44,388 nt of DNA from DASXUX01 sp036504595 (GCA_036504595.1 DASXUX010000101.1:1-44388); one strand, 5' to 3'; shown: positions 11,401-18,807, counted from the first letter of the stretch. Notes: generated by a model from the sequence alone, not told the origin. Numbers and translations: made by a program.

Positions 11401-13208
11401 GCGGAGATGGCGACCATACTGGTGGCGGTGGACGAGCTTGCGTCGTCGTTCTGCGCGATCAAGGTCAGCGCGTTCACGGCAGAGCCTGTGTAGACGGCCA
11501 GCGTCGTATCCATTTCAGTCGTGTCGAGGAGCGTGCTCCCGGACGTGGAGAACTGATAGCTACCGGCTGCGGGCGCCACCCACGTGTACCAGATCGATTT
11601 TTGCCCCGCGCCTTCGCCATGATTTGGCTCGCCGCTTTCCCACGTGGCGTTAAGGTTCGTGCCGCTGGCGGTGATCGGCAGCGCTCCGCTCAGAGCAATC
11701 GCGGCGGAGAAATTGTCGTTCACCGGCGGCAGAGACGTCACAAACGTGCTGGCCGCCACCAGGCTCGGATCGTAATTCGGCGCGGTCGCCATGGCCTTGA
11801 CCGTCACCGGAACGCTCAAGTTGACCGCGGTGGAGTATACGGCCGAGGAAGTCGTCGGATCCACGCCGGTCGTCGTGTAGTAGATGGTCGAGCCCGGGGT
11901 CGAACAGCTTATGGACATGCTGAAGTTCGTGCCCGGTATACGGTTGTTCGAGGGCAAAATCACGGGCGTGGCCACGAGGGGCCGATACCAGAGCACAGCG
12001 TCGGGAATCTGCTGGTACGATACTCCCGATCCGGTTGGCCCCTGGTAGCGGACCTCAAGCCCGTAGCCGCCGGTACCCTGACCCCATTGAACGGTGATGG
12101 CATGTGTGCCTGCGGCCAACCCAATGGTTCCGGATCGCTCCGTCATTCCTTGCGCGTAGTTATTCTCGACGACCAATGTGGTGCCGATGAACAGACGGCT
12201 GCCGTCGTCCGAGGTGGTATAGAACGTCCAGAATCCGGAGGTCGGGATCGTGATGTAACCGGTATACTGAAAGCTGATCGTCGTGTCGGTCGTGCGCGGA
12301 TCGAGCAGGAAGTTAGTGATGGTTCCGGTCTTCGCCGGCGTGAGCGTGGTGAAATCAGGGACTGTGCCGCCGCCGCTACAGGTGGTGTAGAACTTGTAGA
12401 TCAATCCCTGGATCACGCCCGTCGGATTCTCGGGCGCTCTTGGCACGGCAATGACCGCACTGGCCGCAACGCTGTTCATGTAGCCGGGCGCAATGCCAAC
12501 TGCGCTTAGTGTGCAGGCTGAATTGATGACAAACGGTGTGGTGTACGTGGTGCCGTTCGTCGCGGACGGCGTGGTGCCGTCGGTTGTGTAACGGATTGTG
12601 CTTCCCGTCGTCGAGCAACTTAGAGTCACGGTGCTGGGTGTCAGATAACTGTTCGTCCCGCTGATCGTCGGCTGGGCGGCCATCGGCAAGTACCTCAGCG
12701 CGCCGTTTGGGATGAGCTGTTTGCTAACCCCCGGCCCGGCGTATCGCACCTCCAGCCCAAATCCGCCGCCGCCCTGGCCCCACTGCACCGTCAGCGCGTG
12801 CGTGCCGGCCATTAGGTCGATCGTGCCGGAGCGCTCCGTCATACCTTGGGAGTAGTTGTTCTCGACCACCAGCGTGCTGCCGATATACAGCCGGCTTCCG
12901 TCGTCAGAGGTCGTGTAGAACGTGTAAACTCCCGTCGTTGGGACCGTGACGTACCCGAAATACTGAAAGCTGATGCCGTAATCGGTCGTACGCGGGCTCA
13001 GGTCGAAATTAAGGGCCGTTCCAGTCTTGCTGGGGGTGATTTGTGCGAAGTTCGGCAGCACGCCTCCGCTGCCGCTGGTCGTATAGAACCAATAAACGAC
13101 ACCTGCTTGGGTTCCGGTGGGATTCTCCGGAACTCTGGATGCTGCATTGGCGAGCATCTGGCCGCCGGCCAGAAGAAAGAAGCTCACCAGCCAAACATGG
13201 CGAAGCAT
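2481..13208 (-). CDS. Giant secreted CotH/lamin-tail/cadherin-repeat surface protein
   Basis: The protein has 3575 residues. I chose ATG at 13208 over the in-frame codon at 13262 because it opens a clean signal peptide (MLRHVWLVSFFLLAGGQ) and has a G-rich ribosome-binding site. Domains in order, approximate residues: PA14 (25-170), chitobiase-C-like (180-253), PA14 (256-408), chitobiase-C-like (416-490), a PPC-like beta domain (493-630), Calx-beta (633-741), chitobiase-C-like (746-826), CotH kinase-like (830-1270, with YWGLYGTDERPEDSF and AHDSEHTLLN), chitobiase-C-like (1303-1386), three lamin-tail domains (1390-1840), two FN3 (1873-2060), a cohesin-like domain (2063-2190), 11 cadherin repeats (2200-3301), PKD (3302-3383), a calcium-binding DSDGDGFSDE loop (~3395), and a C-terminal domain of about 140 residues shared with the NHL protein at 22317-25895. 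CotH-family proteins can be protein kinases, but activity here is unproven. It is probably a calcium-dependent adhesin or polymer-binding surface protein. Confidence 0.93.
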   Translation of the reverse strand: MLRHVWLVSFFLLAGGQMLANAASRVPENPTGTQAGVVYWFYTTSGSGGVLPNFAQITPSKTGTALNFDLSPRTTDYGISFQYFGYVTVPTTGVYTFYTTSDDGSRLYIGSTLVVENNYSQGMTERSGTIDLMAGTHALTVQWGQGGGGFGLEVRYAGPGVSKQLIPNGALRYLPMAAQPTISGTNSYLTPSTVTLSCSTTGSTIRYTTDGTTPSATNGTTYTTPFVINSACTLSAVGIAPGYMNSVAASAVIAVPRAPENPTGVIQGLIYKFYTTCSGGGTVPDFTTLTPAKTGTITNFLLDPRTTDTTISFQYTGYITIPTSGFWTFYTTSDDGSRLFIGTTLVVENNYAQGMTERSGTIGLAAGTHAITVQWGQGTGGYGLEVRYQGPTGSGVSYQQIPDAVLWYRPLVATPVILPSNNRIPGTNFSMSISCSTPGSTIYYTTTGVDPTTSSAVYSTAVNLSVPVTVKAMATAPNYDPSLVAASTFVTSLPPVNDNFSAAIALSGALPITASGTNLNATWESGEPNHGEGAGQKSIWYTWVAPAAGSYQFSTSGSTLLDTTEMDTTLAVYTGSAVNALTLIAQNDDASSSTATSMVAISAIAGTTYRIAVDGFDGTEGNVTLTISQGPTISVTATTPNASETGPVNGVFTITRTGNTSGDLLVNFAFAGSTTKGADYKRIDEFVTIPNGSASTTVTITPIDDLIIEGSETVTLTLSPSYYYAIDSAHSAAAVIIADNDSGSGTVNDVTWGVYRGFYSLPFDVTISTSTLGASIRYTTDGSMPTPTAGTLYTAAIHITQTTVLRAIAYKTGMTPSKVDTQTYIFTADVINQSPTGAAPAGWPATWGANTVDYGMDPDVVTDAQWSGTIQNDLKTIRTMCLSVNLPDLFDASIGIYANPSGDGYDWERPCSLEMIDPAASANSWGGLCGVRLRGGFSRSTSNPKHAFRFFFRKDYNKGSLSQPLFGPPPAQQKIDKFDLRCDQNYSWSFQGDAGNECFIRDNWSRDTQLTMSGIGTRGDYFHLYINGQYWGLYGTDERPEDSFAANYFGGNSDDYDVIKTSGDTGYNIYATSGNLDAWTRLWKQCKAGLSSNAAYFRILGRNPDGTLNPSLENLLEVDDMIDYMLIMYYGGNLDAPISAFLGNASPNNIFCSRNRKGSAGFRFFAHDSEHTLLNVNENRLGPFSAGDTLLKSNPQWIFQQCMANAEFRMKVADHVRKHFFGSGALTPAACAARFQARMNQLDRAVVGESARWGDSKLSTPATRNDWLNVCNNVLNNFFPTRTQVVLNQLMSANLYPSLSAPTFSQYGGSISPGFTCTVTNPNATGRVYYTVDGADPRAVGGGIAASAVAGSATTTSVVMNGTVTLRTRVLDGSNWSAMTEATFTAPQDFSALKVTEIMYDPPAFNGTDGAEFEFIELKNTGAVALNLSGAQFTSGLGYTFASGSVINPGQFVVLASNPSQFILKYPGVTPYGTYTGRLNNGGDTITLTYSTGTTIFSFNYNNKPPWPATAAGLGFSLVPTNPSAAADYGTATYWRSSTNAGGSPGADDPTDTRGKIFINEALTHVDVPMREYIELYNAGTAAVDISGWYLTDDHTTPLKFRIPDGTVLGAGGYVSFDDAAYNSNPGVPPSFALDSHGEEVYVFSANPTTHALTGYVHGFSFGAAENPVAFGRYVISTGAEHFVAQISNTPGVANSGPRVGPVVFNEVMYQPASSGDPFIELLNITSNPVNLYDTANPANNWTVTGVDYTFPLGAQLPASGMAIVCGMDPATFRTKYSVPAGVPVFGPWATPLSTSGMHLELQKPDHPDGAYVPYIVVDALDYASSAPWPQEPAGNGPSLVRVDPLSYGNDPVNWQKSPANGGSPGRNNAAIPPAPTGVTATAQSNTVINLAWTDNATNETSCTVERSPDGVSNWTALPLLGANVTSYQDRGLSALTTYYYRVHATSPGGDSPASNVAHATTLAPPPPAQPANLVANPFSQTKIDLEWDDGSSNENGFRIERSPDGTNGWTEITRTAADVATYRDNGLQPNTRYYYRVCAFNTYGESNFANIATAQTLRDRILSVRCPAPLVRSHRGTIFIDLNSTGGEHSVTFSVGFDPLVLSNPIATKGVDSGANVTLSQQTGPDGIGVTLTWSGSGAYGSGTKAIASISFDVAGSGSELNTSLSFGDQPLARGTQDANALDLESTYSNGTANVAPDSAPTDLMLSAATLAENLPAGTTVGTFSTTDPDSGETFTYALVSGAGSGDNTAFAISGTALQTAASFDCETKSSYSIRVRTTDVGGLYIEKSFTINVTNINEAPADLTLSSSSIAENQPAGTSVGTFSTSDPDAGDTFTYALVAGTGDNDNASFAVIGATLKTNANFDYESKNSYSIRVRTTDFGGLSLEKSFTISVTNVNEAPTDLALSSSTVQENQPAGTAVGDFSTSDPDAGDSFSYTLVSGGGSADNAAFIITGATLNTAASFDYETKSSYSIRVRSTDAGGLFFEKSFTISVSDVNEAPTDLELSSATIAENQPEGTTVGNFTTTDPDAGDTFTYTLVTGAGDDDNAAFTLNGAALKAGASFDYESKSSYSIRVRTTDVGGLFFEKIFAISITNVNEAPTDLMLSAAAIAENQPVGTGVGDFSTTDPDLGETFTYTMVNGVGADDNAAFSIAGAALQTAASFDYESKSSYSIRVRTSDAGGLFFEKIFTINVIDVNEAPTDLTLSAATVSENQPVGTLVGTLTATDPDRGETFAYALTAGPGDDDNVSFSLSEAALQTAEVFDLEIKNSYSIRVRATDAAGLWFEKSFPITITWVNEAPADLALSGASVPENQPTGTAVGTFSTTDPNVDDTFTYTFANGAGGEDNAAFRIEGTTLKTAASLDYETKNSYGIRVRTTDAGGLFLEKTFTVSVTDVNDAPTDIALSASTLAENQPAGTTVGTFATTDPDAGDTFTYSLVNGAGGQDNALFSIVGDALKTAASFDYEAKSSFGILVRTTDFGGLSFDKSFTIAVTDLNEAPADIALSASAIAENQPAGTIVGTFSTTDPDAGDTFTYSLVNGAGGDDNAAFSISGATLKTAAVFNYEARSSYSIRLRSTDSGGLSFEKSLMISVTNVNEAPSDVALSSTIVMEKQPAGTIVGAFSTTDPDAGDSFTYTLSAAGGVDNASFSIAGSTLKTAASFEFKTKSSYSIRVRTTDAGGLFLEKSFTISVSKRDNAPTDIALSAASLPENQPAAWAVGTFSTTAPYPGETFTYALAVGAGGDDNAAFAISGTTLVSAGSFDHETQSSYAVRVRTTNADGEFFEKSFTIHITNVNEAPTAVATGSPSSGTAPLTVAFNGAGSTDPEGGALTYSWAFGDGAYSTEQNPVHTYAAAGTYSAVVTVTDSGGLTGVAALTTTVSAGTSARPNEVDSDGDGFSDEIEVALQSNPNNAGDTPLGMAAPNVFGELTGAKMNIKLNFRQPTSGDSIKLKCTVPLAAGTVIAGQTVVLDVGGVVKAFTLDKKGASTPPDATASAKLAFKTKKKAVPAQTATLNIRLAKGAFAHALDDDGLANQTQRTLLTVPVTVVFNGQQLKKAVPQKYTAVEDKAGATK
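3304..6600 (-). repeat. Eleven tandem ~300-nt cadherin-encoding units
   Basis: The landmark GTCGGCG, or a near match, recurs at 3304, 3604, 3901, 4201, 4501, 4801, 5101, 5401, 5701, 6001, 6301 and 6601. This gives ten units of exactly 300 nt and one of 297 nt. Each encodes about 100 residues with ENQPAGT, DPDAGDTFTY, DNAAF, SSYSIRVRTTD and a closing NVNEAP linker. The units are similar at DNA level, which points to expansion by recombination within the gene. The near-constant length with diverged sequence suggests an old array under structural constraint. Confidence 0.93.
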
Positions 13209-13265
13209 GTTGCCACCCCCCCGAAGACACTCAGTTACATCCTGCAAGAAACGCTTGAGCACCCG

Positions 13266-13478
13266 TTACTTAGTCGTGCCGCTCTGGCCTTTCACTGCGG
13301 TGTACCGTTGCGGAACTGTTTTCCTCAATTGCTGGCCGTTGAAGATGACGGTGACTGGCACCGCCAGGCGGCTCGTCATCGTCTCGTTCTGCAAGCCATC
13401 AACGGCCAAGGCGGCCGCAAACGAGCCTTTGCTCAAACTCAGGTTCGCCGACTGAGCGCAGCTACACTTGAACGCCAA
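13266..13478 (-). pseudogene. Broken copy of the shared C-terminal domain
   Basis: This 70-residue open frame ends in TAA at 13266-13268. From about residue 10 it matches the last ~65 residues of the giant protein encoded at 2481-13208: KGSFAAALAVDGL versus KGAFAHALDDDGL, then VPVTVIFNGQQLRKTVPQRY versus VPVTVVFNGQQLKKAVPQKY. Upstream the frame closes at a TAG near 13494, so there is no signal peptide and no N-terminal body. It is the leftover 3' end of another gene of this family. It lies just upstream of the giant gene on the same strand, which suggests a tandem pair that lost one member by deletion. Confidence 0.7.
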
Positions 13479-13499
13479 TGGATCAGGCCGTGGCTAAAG

Positions 13500-13841
13500 T
13501 CTTCCCTAAGACGCCAGGACGAACTTTCGCCAGGATGAGCAATGAACTCTATACATCAATTCTATGAGTGTTAACAACAGTGTCATGGAGTTTTCGTTAG
13601 AATTCGGAGCGAAAACTTGGTCGCAGGCAGCCGGGATACCATGAGAGATGCCGCCCTTGTTCAACCCTGCGGGGTCAAAGAAGTTCTTGGACGGCACACC
13701 GCTTTTCTTTACCTACTCCAATACTGGGGATGACTCAGCGAGAATAGATATTGACAGCCGGGAGCCGCGCTGCGAAAAAAAAGAGTGTGCGAGTAGACGG
13801 CGCCCTGACTTGATGGACGCGTTCATTCGAGGACGCCGGCC
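13500..13841. other. Divergent gap between the broken domain copy and the kinase gene
   Basis: No gene is supported in this stretch. It separates minus-strand surface-protein DNA from the plus-strand kinase. A TTGACA at 13751-13756 has no good -10 partner at the right distance, so I do not call a promoter. The kinase frame is open from just after a TGA at 13808-13810. Confidence 0.5.
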
Positions 13842-13931
13842 ATAGAGAACCCTGCACAAAGCTCCCCTGCTTGGCCGCCGCTGTGGGCGCGTGTCGCTCT
13901 TTTCAGCGTCGCGTACTTTGCCTTCGCCACG

Positions 13932-16900
13932 TTGGGCAGTTCGCTCACCTTGAAACCTGGAGCCTTCGTCAACTTCTGGCCTCCAAGCGGGCTTTTCGTG
14001 GCAACTCTGCTGCTCAACAAGCCGCGGCACTGGCTTGCGTTCGTCATCGCGGCGATTCCCGCAAATGTCGGCTTCGATCTACTGCACGGACGGGCGCTGC
14101 CGGTCAGCGCCATGTTCTGCTGCGGAAACTGCGTCGAGGCGTTAGCTGGGGCATGGTTGACGAGGCGCTTTGTGTCCGAGTGCCCTGCCTTCTCGACAGT
14201 GCGCGAGGTCGTCGCGTTTTCCATCTGCTCGGCACTGCTTAACACCGCTCTTGGCGCTTTTGTCGGCGCGGCTGCTGTTACGGGCATTGCGGGCGGAGAA
14301 TCCTACTGGACGACTTGGCTGCTCTGGTGGAGCGGTGACACAATGGGGGTGCTCGTCTTTGCCCCCTTGCTCATCGTGTGGTTGACGTCTATTCGCGCAA
14401 CCCCTTGGCGGGCGGTAACCGCCCGGCATGGCGTGGGCTTGGCGCTGCTGACGGCCTTGTGCCTGTGGTCCATACTGGTATTTGATGACCGGTGGCATCG
14501 CGATCTCAATCTGGAATACAGTGTCTTGCCGTGGGTGCTCGCCATGGCTTTAGGCTTCGGCGTGCGCGGCGCCACGCTGGCCACTCTGATTGTTTCCCTG
14601 TGCGCGGGGTGGTGCACAGCGCGAGGCCACGCCAGCTTCGTCATCGGCGCGCATGTGCCAACCCAGACTGTGGTTGCAGCCCTGCAGATGTTCCTTGCGG
14701 TGTTGTGTTTTACCGGGTTGCTCTCGGCAGCAATTCTTGCGGAGCGCCAGCGGGCGGCGGACGCGCTGCGGGGGAGCGAGGAGAAACATAAACAGCTCAT
14801 CGACACGACAGGGACGGGCTACGCGATCCTCGACGATCAGGGCCGTGTGGCCGATGCCAACCTGGAGTATGTTCGGCTGGCGGGCCGCCAACGGATGGAA
14901 GAGATCTTAGGCCATGACGCGCTGGAATGGACCGCCCTGCAGGATCGTGAGCGGACTAGCCGCGCCGTGCGGACGTGCCTGGAACAAGGTTTCTCACGGA
15001 ATCTTGAGATCAACTTCGTTACGCCCGCCGGCCAAGAAACGCCCGTCGAGATCAACGCCACCGTGTTCCGCGCCGCCGGCGCAAGCCAGATTGTGATGCT
15101 GTGCAGGAACATAACCCAGCGCACCGTGGCCAAGGAGACCCTCCTGCGGGAGCGGAACTTCACCAAGGCCGCGCTCGACAGGCTGCCCGGGCTGTTCTAC
15201 GTTCTCGACGGCCAGAACCGCTTCCTGCGCTGGAATAGGAACTTCGAGACGGTCTCAGGCTATTCCGCGGAAGAATTGTCCCGTCTGTCGCCGCTGGCTT
15301 TCTTTGAAGAACCGGACAAGACGCTGATCGCGGAACAAATCGAGCAGGTTTTCAAGGGCGGCGAACTACACCTCGAAGCCCATTTCGTCGCCAAAGACCA
15401 CACCCGGACGCCATACTTTTTTACAGGAATGCTTCTTCGGTTCGAGCAGGAGGCGTGCCTGATCGGCATGGGGATAGAAATCACCGCGCGCAAGCGGGCG
15501 GAAGACGAACTGAAGTTCCGCAACCTGATCCTGGCCACGCAACAGGAGGCGGCGATCGATGGCATTCTGGTAGTGGATGCGAACGACAGAGTACTATGCC
15601 GCAACAGCCGATTTGCTGAGATGTGGGGCCTTCCAACCACGGTGTTGGCAACCGACGCCGACGATCCCTGCTTGAGATTTGCCCAAACCCAGGTTGCCGA
15701 CTCCGAAGGCTTCCTTGAGAAAGTGAAGTACCTGTATGACCATCGCCACGAGACCAGTCGAGACGAAATCGTTCTACGAGACGGCCGAACGTTTGACCGC
15801 TACTCCGCCCCCATGATGGGCGAGAACGGTGCGTACTACGGCAGAGTGTGGTACTTTCGGGACATCACCGAACGGAAGCGGGCGGAAGAAGACCTGACCG
15901 CCAGCCGCAGCCGGCTGGAAGCAGCATTGGAAGCGGCGGGGATGGGGTCCTACCAGGCCGAAGCAGGCTTCCGCATCTTCGCGCTTGATGACAGGACGCG
16001 CGACATCTTCGGCATAGAAACTTCCGAGCGGGTTCTTGAAGTCTGGACAGAACACCTCCACGCAGACGACCGCCCGCGGTTGCTTGAAATAACGCAGCAA
16101 GTGGAACACGGGAACCGCAATCATGAGACGGTGGAGTACCGCTATCAGCATCCCAATCGTGGAATCGTCTGGATTAGACATGCTTTCCGCGTCCTGGGAC
16201 GGGATGCTCGTGGTGGGATGACATCGCTGGTCGGAGCAGTGCAGGACATCACCGAGCAGAAGCGGGCAGAAGAGCAGATCGAGCTCTTGAAGCATTCGAT
16301 CGACGTGAATCTCGATGGCGCCTATTGGATCGACAACAGCAACAAGTTCGTTTACGTCAATGATGCCGGATGTCAGGTGCTCGGCTATCAACGCGATGAA
16401 TTGATTGGCAAACCCGTGAGCACAGTGAACTCCCGGGCGACGGAGAACCGCATGCGGGAGGTGTGGGCACAGCTCCGCCTGAAACGGACGTTCACCGTCG
16501 AGTCGGTGCATCGGCGGAAGGATGGCAGTGAATTTCCAGTCGAGGTCTCTTCCACATACGTGGAGTTCGGCGGCAAGGAATACAATTGCGGCTTTGCCCG
16601 TGACATCACCGACCGCAAACAGTGGGAGCGCGCCCTGAGCGACTACAATGTGCGCTTGCGTTCGCTTGCGGCAATGTTAGCCTTGACGGAAGAGGAAGAG
16701 CGTCGCAGGCTGGCTGGCGTGCTGCACGACGACATTGGTCAAGATCTGGCTTTCTGCAACATCCGGCTCGGAGTTCTCATCTCACAGGTGCAGGGCACGC
16801 AGTACGAAGAACTGGTTCAGCGAGTGAGGGGTGTCCTTGAGGGGATTATCAAGCGCACCCGTTCGCTGACCTTCGAAATCAGCCCGCCCATACTGTACGA

Positions 16901-17288
16901 CGTCGGCTTGACGGCGGCGCTGACGAGTTTGTGTGAGAGCACGCAGCAACAGTATGACCTTATCTGCACCCTAGATGCGGATGTGCCCGGCTGCGAGGTT
17001 GCCCAAGGCGCCCGATTGCTGCTCTACCATTCCGCGCGCGAGCTGGTGCACAACGTCGTAAAACATGCTCATGCCAAAACTGCGCGACTGACGTTGAGAC
17101 TAACCGGTCGCGAAATCGCTCTGAGCGTCACGGATGACGGTCAGGGCATGACGACGGATAGCCCCGGCGTCGGCGGCTTTGGCCTCTTTAGTCTCCGTGA
17201 ACGGGTCGGGCACCTCGGCGGGACACTCCAACTCCATTCCGCGCGCGGCATAGGTACAGAGGTCACTATCAGGTTGCCAAGACAGTAG
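13932..17288 (+). CDS. MASE1/multi-PAS NarL-type sensor histidine kinase
   Basis: A membrane-bound kinase. Numbered from the TTG at 13932: residues 1-275 are a MASE1-type integral membrane sensor (FVNFWPPSGLFVATLL is the typical start), then five PAS domains at ~285-400, 405-525, 526-655, 658-785 and 785-905. Four of them end in ITARKRAEDEL-type linkers. A HisKA_3 segment follows, with phospho-acceptor His932 in LAGVLHDDIGQ, and a HATPase domain with NVVKHAHA, DDGQGM and GFGLFSLRERV. The coordinates use the first conventional start codon, but the frame is open to 13811, and the residues just upstream (VALFSVAYFAFATLG) would form the first MASE1 helix. The true start is therefore probably upstream, near 13842. 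A NarL-type regulator follows at 17455, surely its partner. The signal sensed is unknown. Confidence 0.9.
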   Translation: MGSSLTLKPGAFVNFWPPSGLFVATLLLNKPRHWLAFVIAAIPANVGFDLLHGRALPVSAMFCCGNCVEALAGAWLTRRFVSECPAFSTVREVVAFSICSALLNTALGAFVGAAAVTGIAGGESYWTTWLLWWSGDTMGVLVFAPLLIVWLTSIRATPWRAVTARHGVGLALLTALCLWSILVFDDRWHRDLNLEYSVLPWVLAMALGFGVRGATLATLIVSLCAGWCTARGHASFVIGAHVPTQTVVAALQMFLAVLCFTGLLSAAILAERQRAADALRGSEEKHKQLIDTTGTGYAILDDQGRVADANLEYVRLAGRQRMEEILGHDALEWTALQDRERTSRAVRTCLEQGFSRNLEINFVTPAGQETPVEINATVFRAAGASQIVMLCRNITQRTVAKETLLRERNFTKAALDRLPGLFYVLDGQNRFLRWNRNFETVSGYSAEELSRLSPLAFFEEPDKTLIAEQIEQVFKGGELHLEAHFVAKDHTRTPYFFTGMLLRFEQEACLIGMGIEITARKRAEDELKFRNLILATQQEAAIDGILVVDANDRVLCRNSRFAEMWGLPTTVLATDADDPCLRFAQTQVADSEGFLEKVKYLYDHRHETSRDEIVLRDGRTFDRYSAPMMGENGAYYGRVWYFRDITERKRAEEDLTASRSRLEAALEAAGMGSYQAEAGFRIFALDDRTRDIFGIETSERVLEVWTEHLHADDRPRLLEITQQVEHGNRNHETVEYRYQHPNRGIVWIRHAFRVLGRDARGGMTSLVGAVQDITEQKRAEEQIELLKHSIDVNLDGAYWIDNSNKFVYVNDAGCQVLGYQRDELIGKPVSTVNSRATENRMREVWAQLRLKRTFTVESVHRRKDGSEFPVEVSSTYVEFGGKEYNCGFARDITDRKQWERALSDYNVRLRSLAAMLALTEEEERRRLAGVLHDDIGQDLAFCNIRLGVLISQVQGTQYEELVQRVRGVLEGIIKRTRSLTFEISPPILYDVGLTAALTSLCESTQQQYDLICTLDADVPGCEVAQGARLLLYHSARELVHNVVKHAHAKTARLTLRLTGREIALSVTDDGQGMTTDSPGVGGFGLFSLRERVGHLGGTLQLHSARGIGTEVTIRLPRQ

Positions 17289-17454
17289 CGGCGGGCCTGC
17301 GCGTTGCGGACGTTGACGACTGAGTGCAGCAGGTAATTCTATATCGAATTTAGCGAGTGACTTTGGCGTTCGGCACTATTAGCTTGGCTCTTGCCAACTT
17401 GAGAAAGCATACCAGACTCGACGGGTCTCGCGCGCCAGAGCGGAGATAGAACCC

Positions 17455-18132
17455 ATGCCGGTGACACGCGTGCTCATTGTTGATGACCACAACCTGGTCC
17501 GTGAGGGGATCAGTTCATTGCTGAAGCAGGTTCATGGAATCGAGGTCGTTGGCGAGGCCAACTCGGGGCCGTCCGCCTTGGCGATCGCTAAGGAGACCGA
17601 ACCCGAGATCGTTCTGATGGACGTGAACATGCCGGGGATGAACGGCATCGAGGCGACCCGCCAGATTCACCAAGCCTTGCCGACCGCACGCTTCATTGCC
17701 CTGACTGTAAGCGACGACGTACCGTTGCTAGAGGCGATGTTACGCGCCGGCGCATCGGGCTTCGTTGTGAAGAGCAGGTCTGCGGAGGTGCTTATTCAGG
17801 CGATCCGCGACGTCGCCGCTGGGAACGTGTTTATTTGCCCCGAACTCGCTAAGCGCGCCTTGAAATCGTTCGTGAAGCTGGTCAGGCAGCTCAATCCCGC
17901 TGAGTCCGCAGGACTTACGTCGTCGGAATGCGCAGTTTTGACGCTTGTCGCCAGCGGAAAAAGCAACAAGCAGATTGCAGCGGAACTGAACATCAGCCCG
18001 CGCACCGTACAAGTTCACCGCACCCACATCAACCAGAAACTGAACATATCCAGCGACGCCGAAATGACGAAGTGCGCAATACGATTCGGGCTAACGCCAC
18101 TTGATCTCACCGACGGCGACTACCGCATATAA
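17455..18132 (+). CDS. NarL/FixJ-family response regulator
   Basis: A 225-residue two-domain regulator. The receiver domain has the acidic pair D10/D11, phosphorylation site D56 (VLMDVNMPGMNG), T84 and K106, all the residues needed for phosphotransfer. The C-terminal LuxR-type helix-turn-helix (~150-212) shows LTSSECAVLTLVASGKSNKQ and ISPRTVQVHRTHINQKL. The start ATG at 17455 has GGAG about 9 nt upstream. It lies 167 nt after the HisKA_3 kinase gene on the same strand, the usual pairing, so that kinase should phosphorylate it. Target genes are not evident; the neighbouring chemotaxis genes or surface proteins are possible. It has full family length and no missing residues. Confidence 0.93.
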   Translation: MPVTRVLIVDDHNLVREGISSLLKQVHGIEVVGEANSGPSALAIAKETEPEIVLMDVNMPGMNGIEATRQIHQALPTARFIALTVSDDVPLLEAMLRAGASGFVVKSRSAEVLIQAIRDVAAGNVFICPELAKRALKSFVKLVRQLNPAESAGLTSSECAVLTLVASGKSNKQIAAELNISPRTVQVHRTHINQKLNISSDAEMTKCAIRFGLTPLDLTDGDYRI

Positions 18133-18276
18133 GCTCCACATCCCGCCAAAACCTATGAACTGCACTTTCGCGTAGAAACATTGCGCATTGTGCGTATTTC
18201 GTACAACACCCTCCGAGAAGTACACTTTGTGCACCTTGGGTAGTTGCATGACCAGCCTGACCCCACTGGAGGACGT

Positions 18277-18807
18277 ATGGCACAGAATGCTAGTTCCACG
18301 GGCACAATGACCGCCGTTGTTGCGGCGCGCGCCGGGAAGTACCTGACCTTCAAGCTGGCGGCAGAGGAGTATGGTCTGGAGATCCTGAAGGTACAGGAGA
18401 TCATCGGCACGATGCGGATCACGCGCGTGCCGCAGATGCCTTCGTTCATCCGCGGCGTGATCAACCTGCGCGGAAAAGTGATCCCGGTCGTCGATCTGCG
18501 GCAGAAGTTTGGACTGGCCGCGCAAGCCGATACGGAGCGGACCTGCATCATTGTCGTTCAGATCTCTCAGGGCGACAGGCGCGTGACGACCGGAATCCTG
18601 GTGGACGACGTGTCGGAAGTACAGAACATCGCGGCGGAGCAGATTGAACCGCCGCCCTCGCTTGGCGCCTCCGTCTCCACCGACTTCATCCTTGGAATGG
18701 GCAAAGTCGCGCAGAAGGTGGTCATGCTGTTGGACACTGAGCAGGTCTTGACGCGCGAGCACGTGGCTGCTCTGGCGAAGGCTGGCGAGACCGCCAGCCC
18801 GCAATGA
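18277..18807 (+). CDS. cheW: Chemotaxis coupling protein CheW
   Basis: A 176-residue protein that links chemoreceptors to the kinase CheA. The start ATG at 18277 is chosen because GGAGG lies 4 nt upstream; a longer in-frame TTG at 18244 has no such site. Family marks are YLTFKLAAEEYGLEILKVQEI near the N-terminus, then ITRVPQMPSFIRGVINLRG and VIPVVDLRQKFG, and later GILVDDVSEV. It has an N-terminal extension of about 20 residues rich in Ala/Thr, and a short C-terminal tail. A chemoreceptor gene follows 67 nt downstream. No cheA is present in the window, so the coupled kinase must be encoded elsewhere or this set serves a remote cluster. Confidence 0.95.
   Translation: MAQNASSTGTMTAVVAARAGKYLTFKLAAEEYGLEILKVQEIIGTMRITRVPQMPSFIRGVINLRGKVIPVVDLRQKFGLAAQADTERTCIIVVQISQGDRRVTTGILVDDVSEVQNIAAEQIEPPPSLGASVSTDFILGMGKVAQKVVMLLDTEQVLTREHVAALAKAGETASPQ

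Noticed and set aside
11601..12509. A 302-codon plus-strand frame
   Set aside because: It is antisense to well-supported PA14 and chitobiase-like domains, with Arg/Gly-rich composition typical of a GC-rich shadow frame.
13751..13780. TTGACA as a sigma-70 -35 box for the kinase gene
   Set aside because: No -10-like hexamer at 16-18 nt downstream.
17384..17397. Small hairpin TTGGC/GCCAA between the kinase and regulator genes
   Set aside because: Only 5 bp with no T-run, so neither a terminator nor a clear operator can be claimed.
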